Source: Microbacterium yannicii (GTDB lineage: Bacteria; Actinomycetota; Actinomycetes; Actinomycetales; Microbacteriaceae). From it: a stretch of DNA of 64,000 nucleotides. Each line of letters starts with the position of its first letter. The first letter of the stretch is position 1. A model generated the notes under the pieces. The model saw nothing but the letters and a program-made list of their open reading frames with translations, had not been told where the DNA came from and searched no databases. The stretch is from positions 104,314 to 168,313 of the forward strand of contig NZ_JAMXMB010000014.1 of assembly GCF_024055635.1 (NCBI RefSeq). The letters are read 5' to 3'. Made by a program: the position numbers and the translations under genes. Below are positions 1-10,127 of the stretch, one piece after another.

Positions 1-1152
1 ATGCACACCCACGCCTGGCGCACCGCGCCGCGCTTCTTCGATCTCCCGCTGACGCCGGAGCCGACGCTGCTCGTCGGGCACCGCCCCGACGCCACAGCGG
101 AGGCCGCGGCCCGCTGGGAGTGGCCGGAACACACGGTCGACTGGCGAGAGGCCGTCGAACGCGACGACATCGACGTGATCGACATCTGCACCCCCGGCCA
201 GACCCACGCCGAGATCGCGCTCGCCGCCTTGGCGGCCGGCAAGCACGTGCTGTGCGAGAAGCCGCTGGCGAACTCGGTGGCCGAGGCGGAGGAGATGACG
301 GATGCCGCATCCCGCGCGGGCTCGGTCGCCATGTGCGGCTTCAGCTACCGCCGCACCCCCGCGCTCACCCTCGCACGCGAGCTCATCGCGGCGGGCCGCG
401 TCGGCGAGATCCGTCACGTGCGGGCGCAGTATCTGCAGGACTGGCTGAGCGACCCGGACGCGCCCCACACCTGGCGCCTGGACCGCGATCGAGCGGGCTC
501 CGGCGCGCTGGGCGACATCGGCGCTCACAGCATCGACACGGCCCAGTGGCTCACCGGCCAGGACATCACCGGGGTCTCGGCGACCCTGCGCACCTTCGTC
601 ACGTCGCGGCCCCGCCGCGGGGAGGTCGAGGGCCTCGGCGGCGTCGCCGCCGACACGTCCGACCGGCTTCCCGTCACCGTCGACGACGCCGCCGCGTTCA
701 CCGCCCACTTCGACGGCGGCGCCCTCGGCGTCTTCGAGGCGACGCGCCTGGCGACCGGACGGCGCAACGCCAACCGCATCGAGATCAACGGCGACCGCGG
801 CGCGATCGCGTTCGACTTCGAGCGGATGAACGAGCTCGAGGTGTACGACGCCGCCGCAGATGTCGCGCAGGGCTTCCGGCGCGTGCAGGTCACCGAGGCG
901 CAGCATCCGTATGCCGGCGCCTGGTGGCCCGTCGGGCACGGACTCGGCTACGAGCACCTGTTCACGCACCAGGCCGTCGACTTCGTCCGCGCCGTCGCCG
1001 GTGAGATCCCGGTGTCGCCCACCTTCGCCGACGCGACCCAGGTGCAGCGCGTGCTCGCCGCGGTCGAGCAGAGCGCCGCGCACGACAGCATCCTGACGAC
1101 GGTCGCCACGGCCGCCGCCCCCGAACACCCCCTGGAAGGGAACCCCTCATGA
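1..1152 (+). CDS. Gfo/Idh/MocA family sugar oxidoreductase, 5'-truncated by window edge
   Basis: NAD(P)-dependent dehydrogenase or isomerase-type enzyme acting on a sugar or sugar derivative in the cytoplasm. The visible part starts inside the Rossmann domain: the ATG at base 1 sits where family members read G-x-x-H-x-x-x-W, so the nucleotide-binding GxGxxG lies upstream of the window and the gene is incomplete. The hallmark CEKPL (residues 85-89; family catalytic lysine) and the downstream GDIGAHSID motif of the C-terminal domain are present. Its stop overlaps the next start (ATGA), so it heads or sits inside a sugar operon. The substrate cannot be named from sequence. Confidence 0.9.
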   Translation: MHTHAWRTAPRFFDLPLTPEPTLLVGHRPDATAEAAARWEWPEHTVDWREAVERDDIDVIDICTPGQTHAEIALAALAAGKHVLCEKPLANSVAEAEEMTDAASRAGSVAMCGFSYRRTPALTLARELIAAGRVGEIRHVRAQYLQDWLSDPDAPHTWRLDRDRAGSGALGDIGAHSIDTAQWLTGQDITGVSATLRTFVTSRPRRGEVEGLGGVAADTSDRLPVTVDDAAAFTAHFDGGALGVFEATRLATGRRNANRIEINGDRGAIAFDFERMNELEVYDAAADVAQGFRRVQVTEAQHPYAGAWWPVGHGLGYEHLFTHQAVDFVRAVAGEIPVSPTFADATQVQRVLAAVEQSAAHDSILTTVATAAAPEHPLEGNPS

Positions 1153-1841
1153 CCCGCACCGCCCTCGTCGTCCGTGGCGGATGGGACGGCCATCACCCGG
1201 TCGAGGCGACCGAGCTGTTCCTGCCGTTCCTCCGTGACAGCGGCTTCGACGTCACCATCGAAGAAGACCCGCAGGTCTACGCCGATGCCGACCGCATGGC
1301 CGCGACCGACCTCGTACTGCAGTCCGTGACCATGTCGCAGGCCTCGAACGAGGCAGTGAAGGGCCTGCGCGAAGCCGTCGCCGCCGGCACGGGACTCGCC
1401 GGCTGGCACGGCGGCATCGCCGACTCGTTCCGCGCGAGCTCGGACTACCTCCAGCTCGTCGGCGGCCAGTTCGCGACCCACCCCTCGAAGCACCCTGACG
1501 AGGTGCACGGCGATCAGACCGACAACTACCTGGAGTACACGGTGGAGATCACCGACCTGGGTCGCCGGCACGAGATCACCGCCGGCATCGAGGACTTCCG
1601 GCTCACGACCGAGCAGTACTGGGTGCTCCACGACGACCTCATCGACGTGCTGGCCACGACCACCCACCCGGTGCAGCCGTACCACCCGTGGCACCGGCCC
1701 ATCACCTCGCCGGCCGTGTGGACGCGGGACTGGGGCCAGGGCCGCGTCTTCGTGTCGACGCCGGGCCACAGCCTCGACGTGCTGCAGGACGCCAACGTCC
1801 GCACGATCATCGAGCGCGGCATCCTGTGGGCCGCGCGATGA
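1149..1841 (+). CDS. ThuA-domain protein (trehalose-utilisation type)
   Basis: A 230-residue protein of the ThuA superfamily, which has a class I glutamine amidotransferase-like fold. The family is linked to disaccharide conversion together with Gfo/Idh/MocA oxidoreductases; its biochemistry is not fully settled. Recognisable segments are the N-terminal VVRGGWDGHHP, the central GWHGGIADSF loop and the C-terminal GHSLDVL. It overlaps the oxidoreductases on both sides by 4 bases (ATGA), so the three are translationally coupled. This oxidoreductase-ThuA-oxidoreductase order recurs in sugar clusters and suggests joint action on an oxidised glycoside intermediate (inference). Confidence 0.87.
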   Translation: MTRTALVVRGGWDGHHPVEATELFLPFLRDSGFDVTIEEDPQVYADADRMAATDLVLQSVTMSQASNEAVKGLREAVAAGTGLAGWHGGIADSFRASSDYLQLVGGQFATHPSKHPDEVHGDQTDNYLEYTVEITDLGRRHEITAGIEDFRLTTEQYWVLHDDLIDVLATTTHPVQPYHPWHRPITSPAVWTRDWGQGRVFVSTPGHSLDVLQDANVRTIIERGILWAAR

Positions 1842-2947
1842 CCGCCGGCAGCATGACCGCCGGCACCGCGACCGACATCGGCATCGTCGGACTCGGCGTC
1901 ATCTCCCGCCAGTACCTCGAGACGCTCCTCGCAGTGGACGGCGTGCGGATCGCCGCCGTGGCCGATCTCGACGCGTCGCGGGCGCAGGCCGCGGCCGACA
2001 GCATCCCCGGATGCCGTGCGCTCGGCACCGACGAACTGCTCGCCGATCCCGGCGTCGGCACCGTCCTCAACCTCACCATCCCCGCCGCGCACGCCGAGGT
2101 GGCGCTGGCCGCCATCGCGCACGGCAAGGACGTCTTCGGCGAGAAGCCCCTGGCTGCGACGCTCGCGGACGCGGCGCGGGTGATGGATGCCGCAGCCGCC
2201 GCGGGCGTCCGCGTCGGGAGTGCGCCCGACACGGTGCTCGGCACCGGCGTCCAGACGGCGCGTGCGGCGATCGACGAGGGGCGGATCGGGCGGCCGGTGT
2301 CGGCGTCCGCGATGTGGATCTCGGCGGGCCACGAGGCGTGGCATCCGCAGCCCGACTTCTACTACCGCGAGGGCGGCGGCCCGCTGCTCGACATGGGGCC
2401 CTACTACGTCACGTCGCTCGTGCAACTGCTCGGACCGGTCGAGGCGGTGTCGGGCGCCGCATCGCGGTCGCGCGACGTCCGTGTGATCGCCACCGGGCCG
2501 AGGGCCGGTGAGAGCATCGGGGTCGAGGTCGACACCCACCTGACCGGCATCCTGCACCACGCGTCCGGCGCGATCTCGACCGTGACCATGAGCTTCGACG
2601 GCGTGCGATCGACCGCGGCGCCGATCGAGGTGCACGGCGTCGAGGGATCGCTGATCGTGCCCGACCCCAACATGTTCGTGGGGGAGGTCCAGCTGCATCC
2701 GAGGGGCGGCTCGTGGGAGACCCTCGAGCCGTCGGCCGGGTACGCCGACGCCGGCCGCGGCATCGGCCTGCTGGACTTCGTCGCCGGCCACCACCGGGCG
2801 AGCGGGGCGATCGCGCTGCACGTCCTCGAGATCATGACGGCCCTGTCGGACTCGGCCGCCTCGGGCGAACGCGTCTCGTTGCGCACCACGGCCGAGCGCC
2901 CGGCCCTCGTTCCGCTGACCCCCGCATCCGAGTGGAGAAATCTGTGA
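1838..2947 (+). CDS. Gfo/Idh/MocA family sugar oxidoreductase
   Basis: A complete 369-residue paralogue of the first gene. The N-terminal dinucleotide-binding segment GIVGLGVIS, the FGEKPLA catalytic-lysine motif and the C-terminal [12 protein letters not shown] segment are all present. The ATG at 1838 is chosen because it overlaps the ThuA stop as ATGA and puts the Rossmann glycine motif about 12 residues from the start, which is normal. It is followed by the GH51 enzyme through a GTGA overlap, so sugar oxidation and arabinoside cleavage are co-transcribed. The exact sugar is unknown. Confidence 0.89.
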   Translation: MTAGSMTAGTATDIGIVGLGVISRQYLETLLAVDGVRIAAVADLDASRAQAAADSIPGCRALGTDELLADPGVGTVLNLTIPAAHAEVALAAIAHGKDVFGEKPLAATLADAARVMDAAAAAGVRVGSAPDTVLGTGVQTARAAIDEGRIGRPVSASAMWISAGHEAWHPQPDFYYREGGGPLLDMGPYYVTSLVQLLGPVEAVSGAASRSRDVRVIATGPRAGESIGVEVDTHLTGILHHASGAISTVTMSFDGVRSTAAPIEVHGVEGSLIVPDPNMFVGEVQLHPRGGSWETLEPSAGYADAGRGIGLLDFVAGHHRASGAIALHVLEIMTALSDSAASGERVSLRTTAERPALVPLTPASEWRNL

Positions 2948-4449
2948 CCACGGCCCGCGCCGTCATCGACCTCGACGTCCCCGGCGACGTCATCAGCCGT
3001 CACCTCTACGGCCACTTCGCCGAGCACCTCGGCCGCTGCGTCTACGGCGGCTTCTGGGTCGGCGAGGACTCCGCGATCCCGAACGTGCGCGGCATCCGCT
3101 CCGACGTCGTGGAGGCGCTGAGGGCGCTCGACATCCCGAACCTCCGCTGGCCGGGCGGCTGCTTCGCCGACGAGTACCACTGGCGAGACGGCATCGGCCC
3201 CCGTGAGGACCGTCCGCAGATGATCAACTCGCACTGGGGCGACGTCGTCGAGAACAACCACTTCGGCACGCACGAGTTCATGGACCTGTGCGAGATGCTC
3301 GGCGCCGACGCGTACGTCAACGGCAACGTCGGCAGCGGCACGGTGCGCGAGATGAGCGAATGGGTCGAGTACCTGACGCGCGACGGTGACTCGCCGATGG
3401 CGCGGCTGCGGCGCGAGAACGGCCGCGACGAGCCGTGGCAGGTGCCGTTCTGGGGCATCGGCAACGAGGCATGGGGCTGCGGCGGCAACATGACCGCCGA
3501 GCAGTACGCGCTCGAGGCGCGCCGCTACGGCACCTTCTGCCGCAACCACGGCGGCAACGAGCTGTACCGCATCGCCGCCGGCGCCTCCGACGACGACATC
3601 ACGTGGACGCGCGCCCTCATGGAGTCGCTCGGCTGCCTCACGTGCGGCTCGCAGCCGGCGCCGGTGTTCCAGGGCGTCTCGTTCCACTACTACTCGCATG
3701 CCGGCGCAGGCATCAACACCGAGTCGGCGACGTCGTTCGCGCCGGAGCAGTTCTACGGCACGATGCGCAAGGCGCTCGACGTCGAGCGGGTCATCCGCCG
3801 ACATGAGGCCGTCATGGACTCGTACGACCCGGATCGCAAAGTGGGACTCATCCTCGACGAGTGGGGCACCTGGTGGAACGTCGAGCCCGGCACCAATCCC
3901 GGCTTCCTGTTCCAGCAGAACACCGTGCGCGACGCCCTGGTCGCCGCGGTTCACTTCGACGCCTTCCATCGCCACGCCGGGCGCCTGAAGATGGCGAACA
4001 TCGCGCAGACCCTCAACGTGCTGCAGGCGATGATCCTCACCGACGACGACGGCGCGATGGTGCTCACCCCCACCTACCACGTGTTCGAGATGAACCGCGG
4101 GCACCACGATGCGACCGCGCTCGCCGCGCACGTCCTGTCGGCGCCCGCCGCCGCAGACGACGTGCCAGGGCTGTCGGTGTCGGCCTCGACACGGGACGAC
4201 TCCGCGCTGGTGTCGCTCTCCAACCTGTCGCTCGACGCTCCGCTCGACGTGCGCGTCGACCTGCGGGGTCGCGGAGCGTGGGTGCGTCGCGCGCGTGTGC
4301 TGACGGGGACGGATGCCGCGGCCCACAACACTCCCGAGAGCCCCGACGCCGTGGCGCCGGCGTCGCTCGAGACGTCGATCGAAGCCGGTGTGCTGACCGT
4401 GACGCTGCCCCCGCACTCCTTCGCGACGGTGGAGCTCGACCTGGCGTAG
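2944..4449 (+). CDS. GH51 alpha-L-arabinofuranosidase
   Basis: Retaining glycosidase of 501 residues that releases terminal arabinofuranose from arabinoxylan or arabino-oligosaccharides. There is no signal peptide, so it is cytoplasmic and would act on imported oligosaccharides. The acid/base glutamate lies in [11 protein letters not shown] (Glu175) and the nucleophile in [10 protein letters not shown] (Glu306), both exactly as in GH51. The [13 protein letters not shown] segment and the C-terminal beta-sandwich are also present. GTG at 2944 overlaps the previous stop. A strong hairpin follows immediately, and the convergent GH3/ABC operon lies beyond it. Confidence 0.94.
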   Translation: MTTARAVIDLDVPGDVISRHLYGHFAEHLGRCVYGGFWVGEDSAIPNVRGIRSDVVEALRALDIPNLRWPGGCFADEYHWRDGIGPREDRPQMINSHWGDVVENNHFGTHEFMDLCEMLGADAYVNGNVGSGTVREMSEWVEYLTRDGDSPMARLRRENGRDEPWQVPFWGIGNEAWGCGGNMTAEQYALEARRYGTFCRNHGGNELYRIAAGASDDDITWTRALMESLGCLTCGSQPAPVFQGVSFHYYSHAGAGINTESATSFAPEQFYGTMRKALDVERVIRRHEAVMDSYDPDRKVGLILDEWGTWWNVEPGTNPGFLFQQNTVRDALVAAVHFDAFHRHAGRLKMANIAQTLNVLQAMILTDDDGAMVLTPTYHVFEMNRGHHDATALAAHVLSAPAAADDVPGLSVSASTRDDSALVSLSNLSLDAPLDVRVDLRGRGAWVRRARVLTGTDAAAHNTPESPDAVAPASLETSIEAGVLTVTLPPHSFATVELDLA

Positions 4450-4470
4450 CCGGGCGCACGACGGCACGGA

Positions 4471-4503
4471 GAGGGCCCCGCGGCGCGATGCCGCGGGGCC
4501 CTC
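4471..4503. terminator. bidirectional hairpin between convergent operons
   Basis: A perfect 14-bp GC-only stem (4471-4484 with 4490-4503) with a 5-base loop lies 21 bases after the GH51 stop and 12 bases before the GH3 stop. There is no T-run, as is usual for actinobacterial terminators. Confidence 0.75.
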
Positions 4504-4515
4504 TGTCGATCCGGG

Positions 4516-6819
4516 TCAGCGCGCGGGCAGGGCGTCCGCTCCGGTCCGGACCGTCGCGGTCGCGGCGCGGGGATCGGCCGACGTCACCACGTGCACGGCG
4601 CCGGTCAGCTCGACCTGGGCCTCCGCGTCGCGCTGCGCGCACGAGGGACCGACCCACAGGTCGATCGCGCCCGGCTCGACGATGCGGCGACCTTCGCGCC
4701 CGGTGAACGCCAGGCGCGCCGCCGGCACGGCGAAGCGCACCGACACCGACTCGCCGGGCTCCAGCGACACGCGCTGGTACGCGAGCAGCTGCGCGACCGG
4801 ACGGGTGACCGACGCGACGCGGTCCCGCGCGTACAGCTGCACGACGTCGGTCCCCGGCCGGTCTCCGGTGTTGGCGACGACGACCGAGACATCCAGGATG
4901 CCGTCGGTCGCGGCATCCGTCGCCTGCAGCGATGCGCGCTCGAACGTCGTGTACGTCAGACCGTGGCCGAAGGGCAGGGCCGGCGTGTTGTCGGCGCTCG
5001 TGATCTCGGTCGGCCCGCCCAGCACCGGGTGCAGGTACGTGTAGGGCTGCGCGCCCGCCGACCGGGGGAGCGACACGGGCAGGTGCCCCGACGGCTGCGT
5101 GCGGCCGGAGAGGATCCCCGCGATGGCAGGTCCGCCCTCCTCGCCCGGGAAGAAGGCCTGCAGCACCGCGCTCGGGGCGCCCGGCCCCTCGAGCATCCAG
5201 CCGATCGCGTAGGGGCGTCCCGAGACCACCAGGACGGTGGTCGGCGTCCCGGTTGCGATGACCGCCTCGACGAGACGTCGCTGTGCCCCGGGCAGTTCGA
5301 GGTCGTCGACGTCGTTGCCCTCGCCCACGGTGCCGCGGCCGAACAAGCCGGCGCGGTCGCCGACGACGACGATCGCCACATCGGCGGCTGCCGCCGCCTC
5401 CGCGGCCGCGGCGATCCCGCTCGTATCGGGGTCCTCGACCTCGCACCCGCGCTCCACCACCACGTCGGTGCCGGCGAACTCGCCGCGCACCGCCTCGGCG
5501 ATGGTCGGCATCTCGAAGCCGAGCGGCGTGCCCGGGTGATGCGCGAGCACGTGGTTCGCGAAGGAGTAGCACCCCATGAGCGACTCTGCGGAGTCCGCGT
5601 TGGGCCCGATGAGCGCGATCCGGCCCGGCGTCGCCAGCGGCAGCAGGCCGTCGTTGGTCAGCAGGACGACCGATTCCTCGGCGGTCCGGCGGGCCAGCGC
5701 ACGCAGCGCGGGATCGTCCAGGTCGATGTCGGCGGGCGGCGACGCGAAGTCCGCGTCGAGCAGGCCGAGCCGCTCCTTCTGCGCGAGCACGCGGAGAACG
5801 GCGCGGTCGACGAGCTCCACCTCCTCCGGGTGCGCGGCGAGCCGGTCCCGCAGCGGCGCGGCGAACGCGTCCGCCGTGGGCAGCTCGACGTCGATCCCGG
5901 CGCGGAGGGCCAGCACGGCAGCCTCGCCGAGATCGGCCGCCACACCGTGGAGCGTGTGCAGGAACGCCACCGAGAAGTAGTCGGCGACGACCGTGCCCTC
6001 GAAGCCCCACTCATCGCGGAGCAGGTCGGTCAAGAGGGTCGGGTCCGAGGCGACGGGAACACCGTCGATCTCGGCATACGAGTTCATGACCGACCGCACG
6101 CCGCCGTCGCGGATCGCCATCTCGAAGGGCGGCAGCACCACGTCCTGCAGCCGACGCCGGCCCATGTGAACGGGCGCATGGTTGCGGCCCGCCTGCGAGG
6201 CGGAGTACCCGGCGAAGTGCTTCAGGGTCGCGTCGACTCCGGCCGACTGCAGCCCTCGCACGTACGCGGTGCCGATGGTGGCGACGACGTAGGGATCCTC
6301 GGCGATGCACTCGTCGACGCGACCCCAGCGGGGGTCGGTGACGACGTCGAGCACGGGGGCGAGGCCCTGGTGGATCCCGAGCGCGACCATGGACCGGCCG
6401 ATCGCGGCGCCGAGCTCCTCGGTCAGGTCGGGATCGAAGGCCGCGCCCCATGCCAGCGGGGTCGGGAACGTCGCGGCCTTCCACGCCGCGAGACCCGTGA
6501 GGCATTCCTCGTGCACGATCGCCGGGATTCCCAGGCGGGTCTCGGTGCGCAGGCGTCGCTGCTCCGCCCAGAGCCACTCGGCACGGGCGATCGGCTCCAC
6601 CGGCCGCGTGCCGTACACGCGGGTGAGGTGACCGAGCCCGTGGGCCGTCGCCTCCTCGTACGGACCGCTGTTGCCGCGTTCTCCGGCCATCGGCGCGACG
6701 ACTTCGCCGCCCTTGTCGACCCAGTAGCCGACGAGCTGCGCGAGCTTCTCCTCCAGCGTCATCTGCGCGTGGAGGGACTGCACCCGCGGCGAGACCGCGG
6801 GCATCACGACGTCGCTCAT
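4516..6819 (-). CDS. GH3 beta-glycosidase (beta-xylosidase/beta-glucosidase type)
   Basis: A 767-residue GH3 enzyme hydrolysing beta-linked oligosaccharides from the non-reducing end. Domains in order: an N-terminal TIM barrel with the KHFAGY substrate-binding motif, the nucleophile Asp280 in VVADYF, a C-terminal alpha/beta sandwich, and a fibronectin-III-like domain at about 620-740. No signal peptide is seen, so it is likely cytoplasmic. The ATG at 6819 overlaps the permease stop (ATGA), placing it last in the importer operon. With GH51, XylA and XylB nearby, a beta-xylosidase role on imported xylo-oligosaccharides is likely, but beta-glucosidase cannot be excluded. Confidence 0.9.
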   Translation of the reverse strand: MSDVVMPAVSPRVQSLHAQMTLEEKLAQLVGYWVDKGGEVVAPMAGERGNSGPYEEATAHGLGHLTRVYGTRPVEPIARAEWLWAEQRRLRTETRLGIPAIVHEECLTGLAAWKAATFPTPLAWGAAFDPDLTEELGAAIGRSMVALGIHQGLAPVLDVVTDPRWGRVDECIAEDPYVVATIGTAYVRGLQSAGVDATLKHFAGYSASQAGRNHAPVHMGRRRLQDVVLPPFEMAIRDGGVRSVMNSYAEIDGVPVASDPTLLTDLLRDEWGFEGTVVADYFSVAFLHTLHGVAADLGEAAVLALRAGIDVELPTADAFAAPLRDRLAAHPEEVELVDRAVLRVLAQKERLGLLDADFASPPADIDLDDPALRALARRTAEESVVLLTNDGLLPLATPGRIALIGPNADSAESLMGCYSFANHVLAHHPGTPLGFEMPTIAEAVRGEFAGTDVVVERGCEVEDPDTSGIAAAAEAAAAADVAIVVVGDRAGLFGRGTVGEGNDVDDLELPGAQRRLVEAVIATGTPTTVLVVSGRPYAIGWMLEGPGAPSAVLQAFFPGEEGGPAIAGILSGRTQPSGHLPVSLPRSAGAQPYTYLHPVLGGPTEITSADNTPALPFGHGLTYTTFERASLQATDAATDGILDVSVVVANTGDRPGTDVVQLYARDRVASVTRPVAQLLAYQRVSLEPGESVSVRFAVPAARLAFTGREGRRIVEPGAIDLWVGPSCAQRDAEAQVELTGAVHVVTSADPRAATATVRTGADALPAR

Positions 6820-7712
6820 CCCTTGACCGCCCCCGTCAGACCGCCGACGATCCGCCGCTCGAACAGGCTGAAGAACACCAGCGCGGGCAGCATCGACAGC
6901 GACGTGAAGGCGAGCACCTTGGCCGTGTCGACCGAGTACTGCGACGAGAACGCCTGGACCCCCAGCGGGAGGGTGAACTGCGCTTCGTCGTTCAGGATGA
7001 ACAGCGGCAGCAGGTAGCCGTTCCAGCTTCCGATGAACGCGAGGATGCCGACGGTGATGACGCCGGGCACCGCGAGCGGGAGCACCATCCGCCAGAAGAA
7101 CGACAGGCGACCGCATCCGTCGATGTACGCGGCCTCCTGGATCTCGTCGGGGATGGCCTTCAGGAACGGAACGAGGATGATGATCGTCGTGGGCAGTGCG
7201 AACGCGATCTGGGGCAGGATGACCCCCGGCAGCGTGTTCATGAGCCCGAGGTTCCGCACCACGATGTACAGCGGCGTGATCGCCACGGTGATCGGGAACA
7301 TCAGGCCGGCGGCGAACAGCGCATACAGCGCGCCGCGGCCGACGAAGCTGTACCGGGCGATCACGTAGCTCGCCATGAGGCCGAGCACCACCGCGCCGAC
7401 GGTCGTCGCAAGGGCGACCATCGTCGAGTTCAGCACTTCGGTCCAGAACAGCCCGCTGGTCAGAACGTCGATGTAGTTCTGCGGGTTCCAGCTCACCGGC
7501 ATGCCCGACGGGTCGACGGTGATCTCGGAGTTCGTGCGGAAGCCGCCGATGATGATGTAGAGCACGGGCCCGAGCATCAGGGCGATGATGACCAGCGCGA
7601 TGAAGTAGACCGCCGGGCTGCCCCACGGGAGCTTGTCGACGTCGCGGCGGCGTCCGGGAACGGTGTCGCGAAGCGTGATGGTGCGGGTGCTCATCGAGTC
7701 CGTGGTGCTCAC
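6816..7712 (-). CDS. sugar ABC transporter permease (MalG/UgpE type)
   Basis: Second inner-membrane permease of a CUT1-type oligosaccharide importer, 298 residues with about six membrane segments. The cytoplasmic EAA loop that docks the ATPase is present (EAAYIDGCGRLSFFWRMVLP). GTG at 7712 is preferred because it overlaps the upstream permease stop (GTGA); an internal ATG at 7694 is the alternative. No ATP-binding gene is in this operon, so a shared MsiK-type ATPase encoded elsewhere probably powers it, as is common in actinobacteria. Confidence 0.92.
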   Translation of the reverse strand: MSTTDSMSTRTITLRDTVPGRRRDVDKLPWGSPAVYFIALVIIALMLGPVLYIIIGGFRTNSEITVDPSGMPVSWNPQNYIDVLTSGLFWTEVLNSTMVALATTVGAVVLGLMASYVIARYSFVGRGALYALFAAGLMFPITVAITPLYIVVRNLGLMNTLPGVILPQIAFALPTTIIILVPFLKAIPDEIQEAAYIDGCGRLSFFWRMVLPLAVPGVITVGILAFIGSWNGYLLPLFILNDEAQFTLPLGVQAFSSQYSVDTAKVLAFTSLSMLPALVFFSLFERRIVGGLTGAVKG

Positions 7713-8722
7713 TTGACGCCCCTCTCTGTGATGGCCCCCGCGGTGTCGCGGCGCAGGATCGTGCGCTGGTAGATCAGGGCGACCACCAGCGAGATGACGA
7801 AGATGACCACGGCGACGGCGCTGCCGTACCCGAAGTTCCCGGAGTTGCGTCCGGTCGCGACCATGTAGATCGCCATCGTGTTGGTGCCCGCGACGGACGA
7901 CACGTACTGACCCCAGATGATGTAGACGAGGTCGAACAGCTGCAGCGCCCCGATGATCGAGAGGAACGCCCAGATGCGCAGGGTGGGTCCCAGCAGCGGC
8001 AGGGTGATGGTGCGCTGGATCTGCCAGTAGGACGCGCCGTCGATCGCGGCGGCCTCGTACAGCTCCTGGGGAATCCCCTGGAGCCCCGCGAGGAAGAGGA
8101 TGACGGCGAAGCCGATGTACTTCCACGTCAGGATCGCCATCAGCGTCCAGATGGCGATGCTCGGGTCGGCGAGCCAGTCCTGTGCGAGCCAGGTCAGACC
8201 GACCTTCTCGAGGAAGCCGTTCACCGCGCCGTTGGTCGCCAGCATGAGGCTGAAGCCGGTGCCGACGATGACCTCGGCGATCACGTAGGGGACGAAGATG
8301 AGCACGCGGATCAGGGACTGGCCGCGCATCCTGCGGTTGAGCAGCAGCGCCAGCAGGATCGCGACCGGGCCCTGGAGCACCAGCGACGCGACGACGATGA
8401 AGGCGTTGTGCCCCAGCGCCTGCTGGAAGATCGGGTCGGTGAAGATCGTGACGTAGTTCTGCAGGCCGATGAAGTCGGTCGCCGGTCCGAAGCCCGACCA
8501 GCGGAAGAACCCGTAGTACGCGGCCATGATGACCGGGAAGATCACGAAGCCGACGAAGAAGATCAGGGCCGGCCCCACCAGGATCATGACCTCGAGGCGG
8601 CCGGCCCAGCCTAGGCCTCGGGGGCGCCGGCGGCCCTGCGGCACCGACGGGGGCGGCGTGATGCCGCCCCCGCCGTGCTCTGCAAGACCGCGAGCGTCAG
8701 AAGACATCTCGCGGGTAGACAC
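7709..8722 (-). CDS. sugar ABC transporter permease (MalF/UgpA type)
   Basis: First permease of the CUT1 importer, 337 residues with a cytoplasmic N-terminal extension of about 45 residues (basic and proline-rich) before the first membrane segment. The EAA loop reads YEAAAIDGASYWQIQ. The GTG at 8722 starts two bases after the binding-protein stop and has an AGGG behind it; the ATG at 8707 is possible but has a poorer upstream signal. It pairs with the following permease to form the heterodimeric channel. Confidence 0.9.
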   Translation of the reverse strand: MSTREMSSDARGLAEHGGGGITPPPSVPQGRRRPRGLGWAGRLEVMILVGPALIFFVGFVIFPVIMAAYYGFFRWSGFGPATDFIGLQNYVTIFTDPIFQQALGHNAFIVVASLVLQGPVAILLALLLNRRMRGQSLIRVLIFVPYVIAEVIVGTGFSLMLATNGAVNGFLEKVGLTWLAQDWLADPSIAIWTLMAILTWKYIGFAVILFLAGLQGIPQELYEAAAIDGASYWQIQRTITLPLLGPTLRIWAFLSIIGALQLFDLVYIIWGQYVSSVAGTNTMAIYMVATGRNSGNFGYGSAVAVVIFVISLVVALIYQRTILRRDTAGAITERGVK

Positions 8723-8724
8723 GA

Positions 8725-10014
8725 TCAGCCCTGCTTGCCTGCCGCGTTGACCGCTGCGACGAGCTTCTCGGGGTCGCTGTTGCCGGCGAGCATGTCGACG
8801 ACCGCGACGTTCAGCGCGTTGCCGACGTTCTGGCCCAGCACCGTGTCGAGCCACTGCGAGACGAACGGAGCGTTGTTGTACGCCTCGAGGATCTGCTGCA
8901 GGTACGGCTCGGTGACGGCTTCCTGCGCCACGGTGTTGACCGGCGGCGAGTTGAAGGCCTTGTAGTAGGCGGTCTGCTGGTCGGAGCTGGCGACGAAGTT
9001 CAGGAAGTCCGCGCACTCCTTCGGAGCATCGACCGAGCACGAGTACCCGTCGACGCCGCCCATCATCGAGCCGGGCTCACCGTCGCCGCCCGAGATCTCG
9101 GGGAAGGGGAACCATGCGAGGTCGGGAAGCGGCTTCTCGTCGGGCGTCAGCGAGGCGATCACGCCCGGGTCCCACGCGCCCATGAGCTCCATCGCGGCCT
9201 GACGGTTGGCGATGAGGCCGGCCGAGCTGCCCGCGCCCTGCTGGGGCTCGGTGGTGAGGAAGCCGTCGTTGAACGGGTCGATCGCCGCGAAGTCCTGCAG
9301 GTCCTCGCCGGCGCGCAGCCAGCACTCGTCGCTGAAGTCCTTCGTGTCGCCGGTCTCCTCGATGACCTCGGGGCTGCACTCGCGGATCGCGAAGAAGTAG
9401 TACCAGTGCGCGGCGGGCCAGGCGGCCTTGGCGCCGAGGGCGATCGGCTCGATGCCGGTCTCCTTGAGGCTCTCCACCGCGCCCTTGAGGTCATCGATAG
9501 ACGCGGGAGCCTCGGTGATCCCGGCGTTGTCGAAGGCGTCCTGGCTGTAGAAGAAGCCGCCCGGAAGCACCGAGAGCGGCATCGCCCACACCTTGTCCTG
9601 GTACGTCTCGGCGGCGAACGAGCCTTCGGGGATCTCGCTCTTGATGTCGTCCGAGATGGCGTCGGTCAGATCCATCAGCTGGCCGGCGTTGACCATCGCG
9701 GTCATCTTGCCGCCGCCGCGCTGGAGGAAGATGTCGGGGGCGTCGCCCGCGTTCAGCGCCGTCTGCAGCTTTCCGTCCATGTCCTCGTTCTGGACCGACT
9801 GCATCTTGATCGTGACGCCGGGGTTCTCGTCCTCGAACGCGGCGATCGCGTCCTTCCAGAACTGCTGGCCGGGGCCGGTCGTCGAGTTCTGCCAGAGCGT
9901 CATCTGGACGTCGCCGTCGCTGTTCTCGCCCGAGCCGCCGGCACTGCAGCCGGCGAGCGCGAGCGCGCCGACGACGAGTGCTGCGGAACCCGCGAGGATT
10001 CTCTTGCCCATCAT
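8725..10014 (-). CDS. extracellular sugar-binding lipoprotein (ABC importer)
   Basis: Family 1 solute-binding protein of 429 residues that captures oligosaccharide outside the cell and delivers it to the two permeases. A type II signal peptide ends in the lipobox LAGC about 20 residues in, giving membrane anchoring through a lipidated cysteine. The mature protein begins with an acidic serine-rich linker and the DVQMTLWQNSTTGPG strand typical of the family. Two ATGs are adjacent (10014 and 10011). It is first in its operon and divergent from a LacI repressor, so it is probably inducible by its own sugar. Confidence 0.93.
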   Translation of the reverse strand: MMGKRILAGSAALVVGALALAGCSAGGSGENSDGDVQMTLWQNSTTGPGQQFWKDAIAAFEDENPGVTIKMQSVQNEDMDGKLQTALNAGDAPDIFLQRGGGKMTAMVNAGQLMDLTDAISDDIKSEIPEGSFAAETYQDKVWAMPLSVLPGGFFYSQDAFDNAGITEAPASIDDLKGAVESLKETGIEPIALGAKAAWPAAHWYYFFAIRECSPEVIEETGDTKDFSDECWLRAGEDLQDFAAIDPFNDGFLTTEPQQGAGSSAGLIANRQAAMELMGAWDPGVIASLTPDEKPLPDLAWFPFPEISGGDGEPGSMMGGVDGYSCSVDAPKECADFLNFVASSDQQTAYYKAFNSPPVNTVAQEAVTEPYLQQILEAYNNAPFVSQWLDTVLGQNVGNALNVAVVDMLAGNSDPEKLVAAVNAAGKQG

Positions 10015-10127
10015 GTGATTCCCGTTCTCTTCATCGAGGAGCACCTCTGCTCCGGGGTGCGGTTCGGCGCGATCGGGTCGCGCACTGCTCGGCGCTGCGA
10101 CCGAGCAAGCAAAAGCGTGCGTGCGCA

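Noticed and set aside
4064..6010. Very long open frames antisense or out of frame to GH3, lhr, MmsA and other genes
   Set aside because: In DNA of this GC content, stop codons are rare in all frames; these frames are Arg/Pro/Ala-rich, have no family signature and mirror the real genes on the opposite strand.
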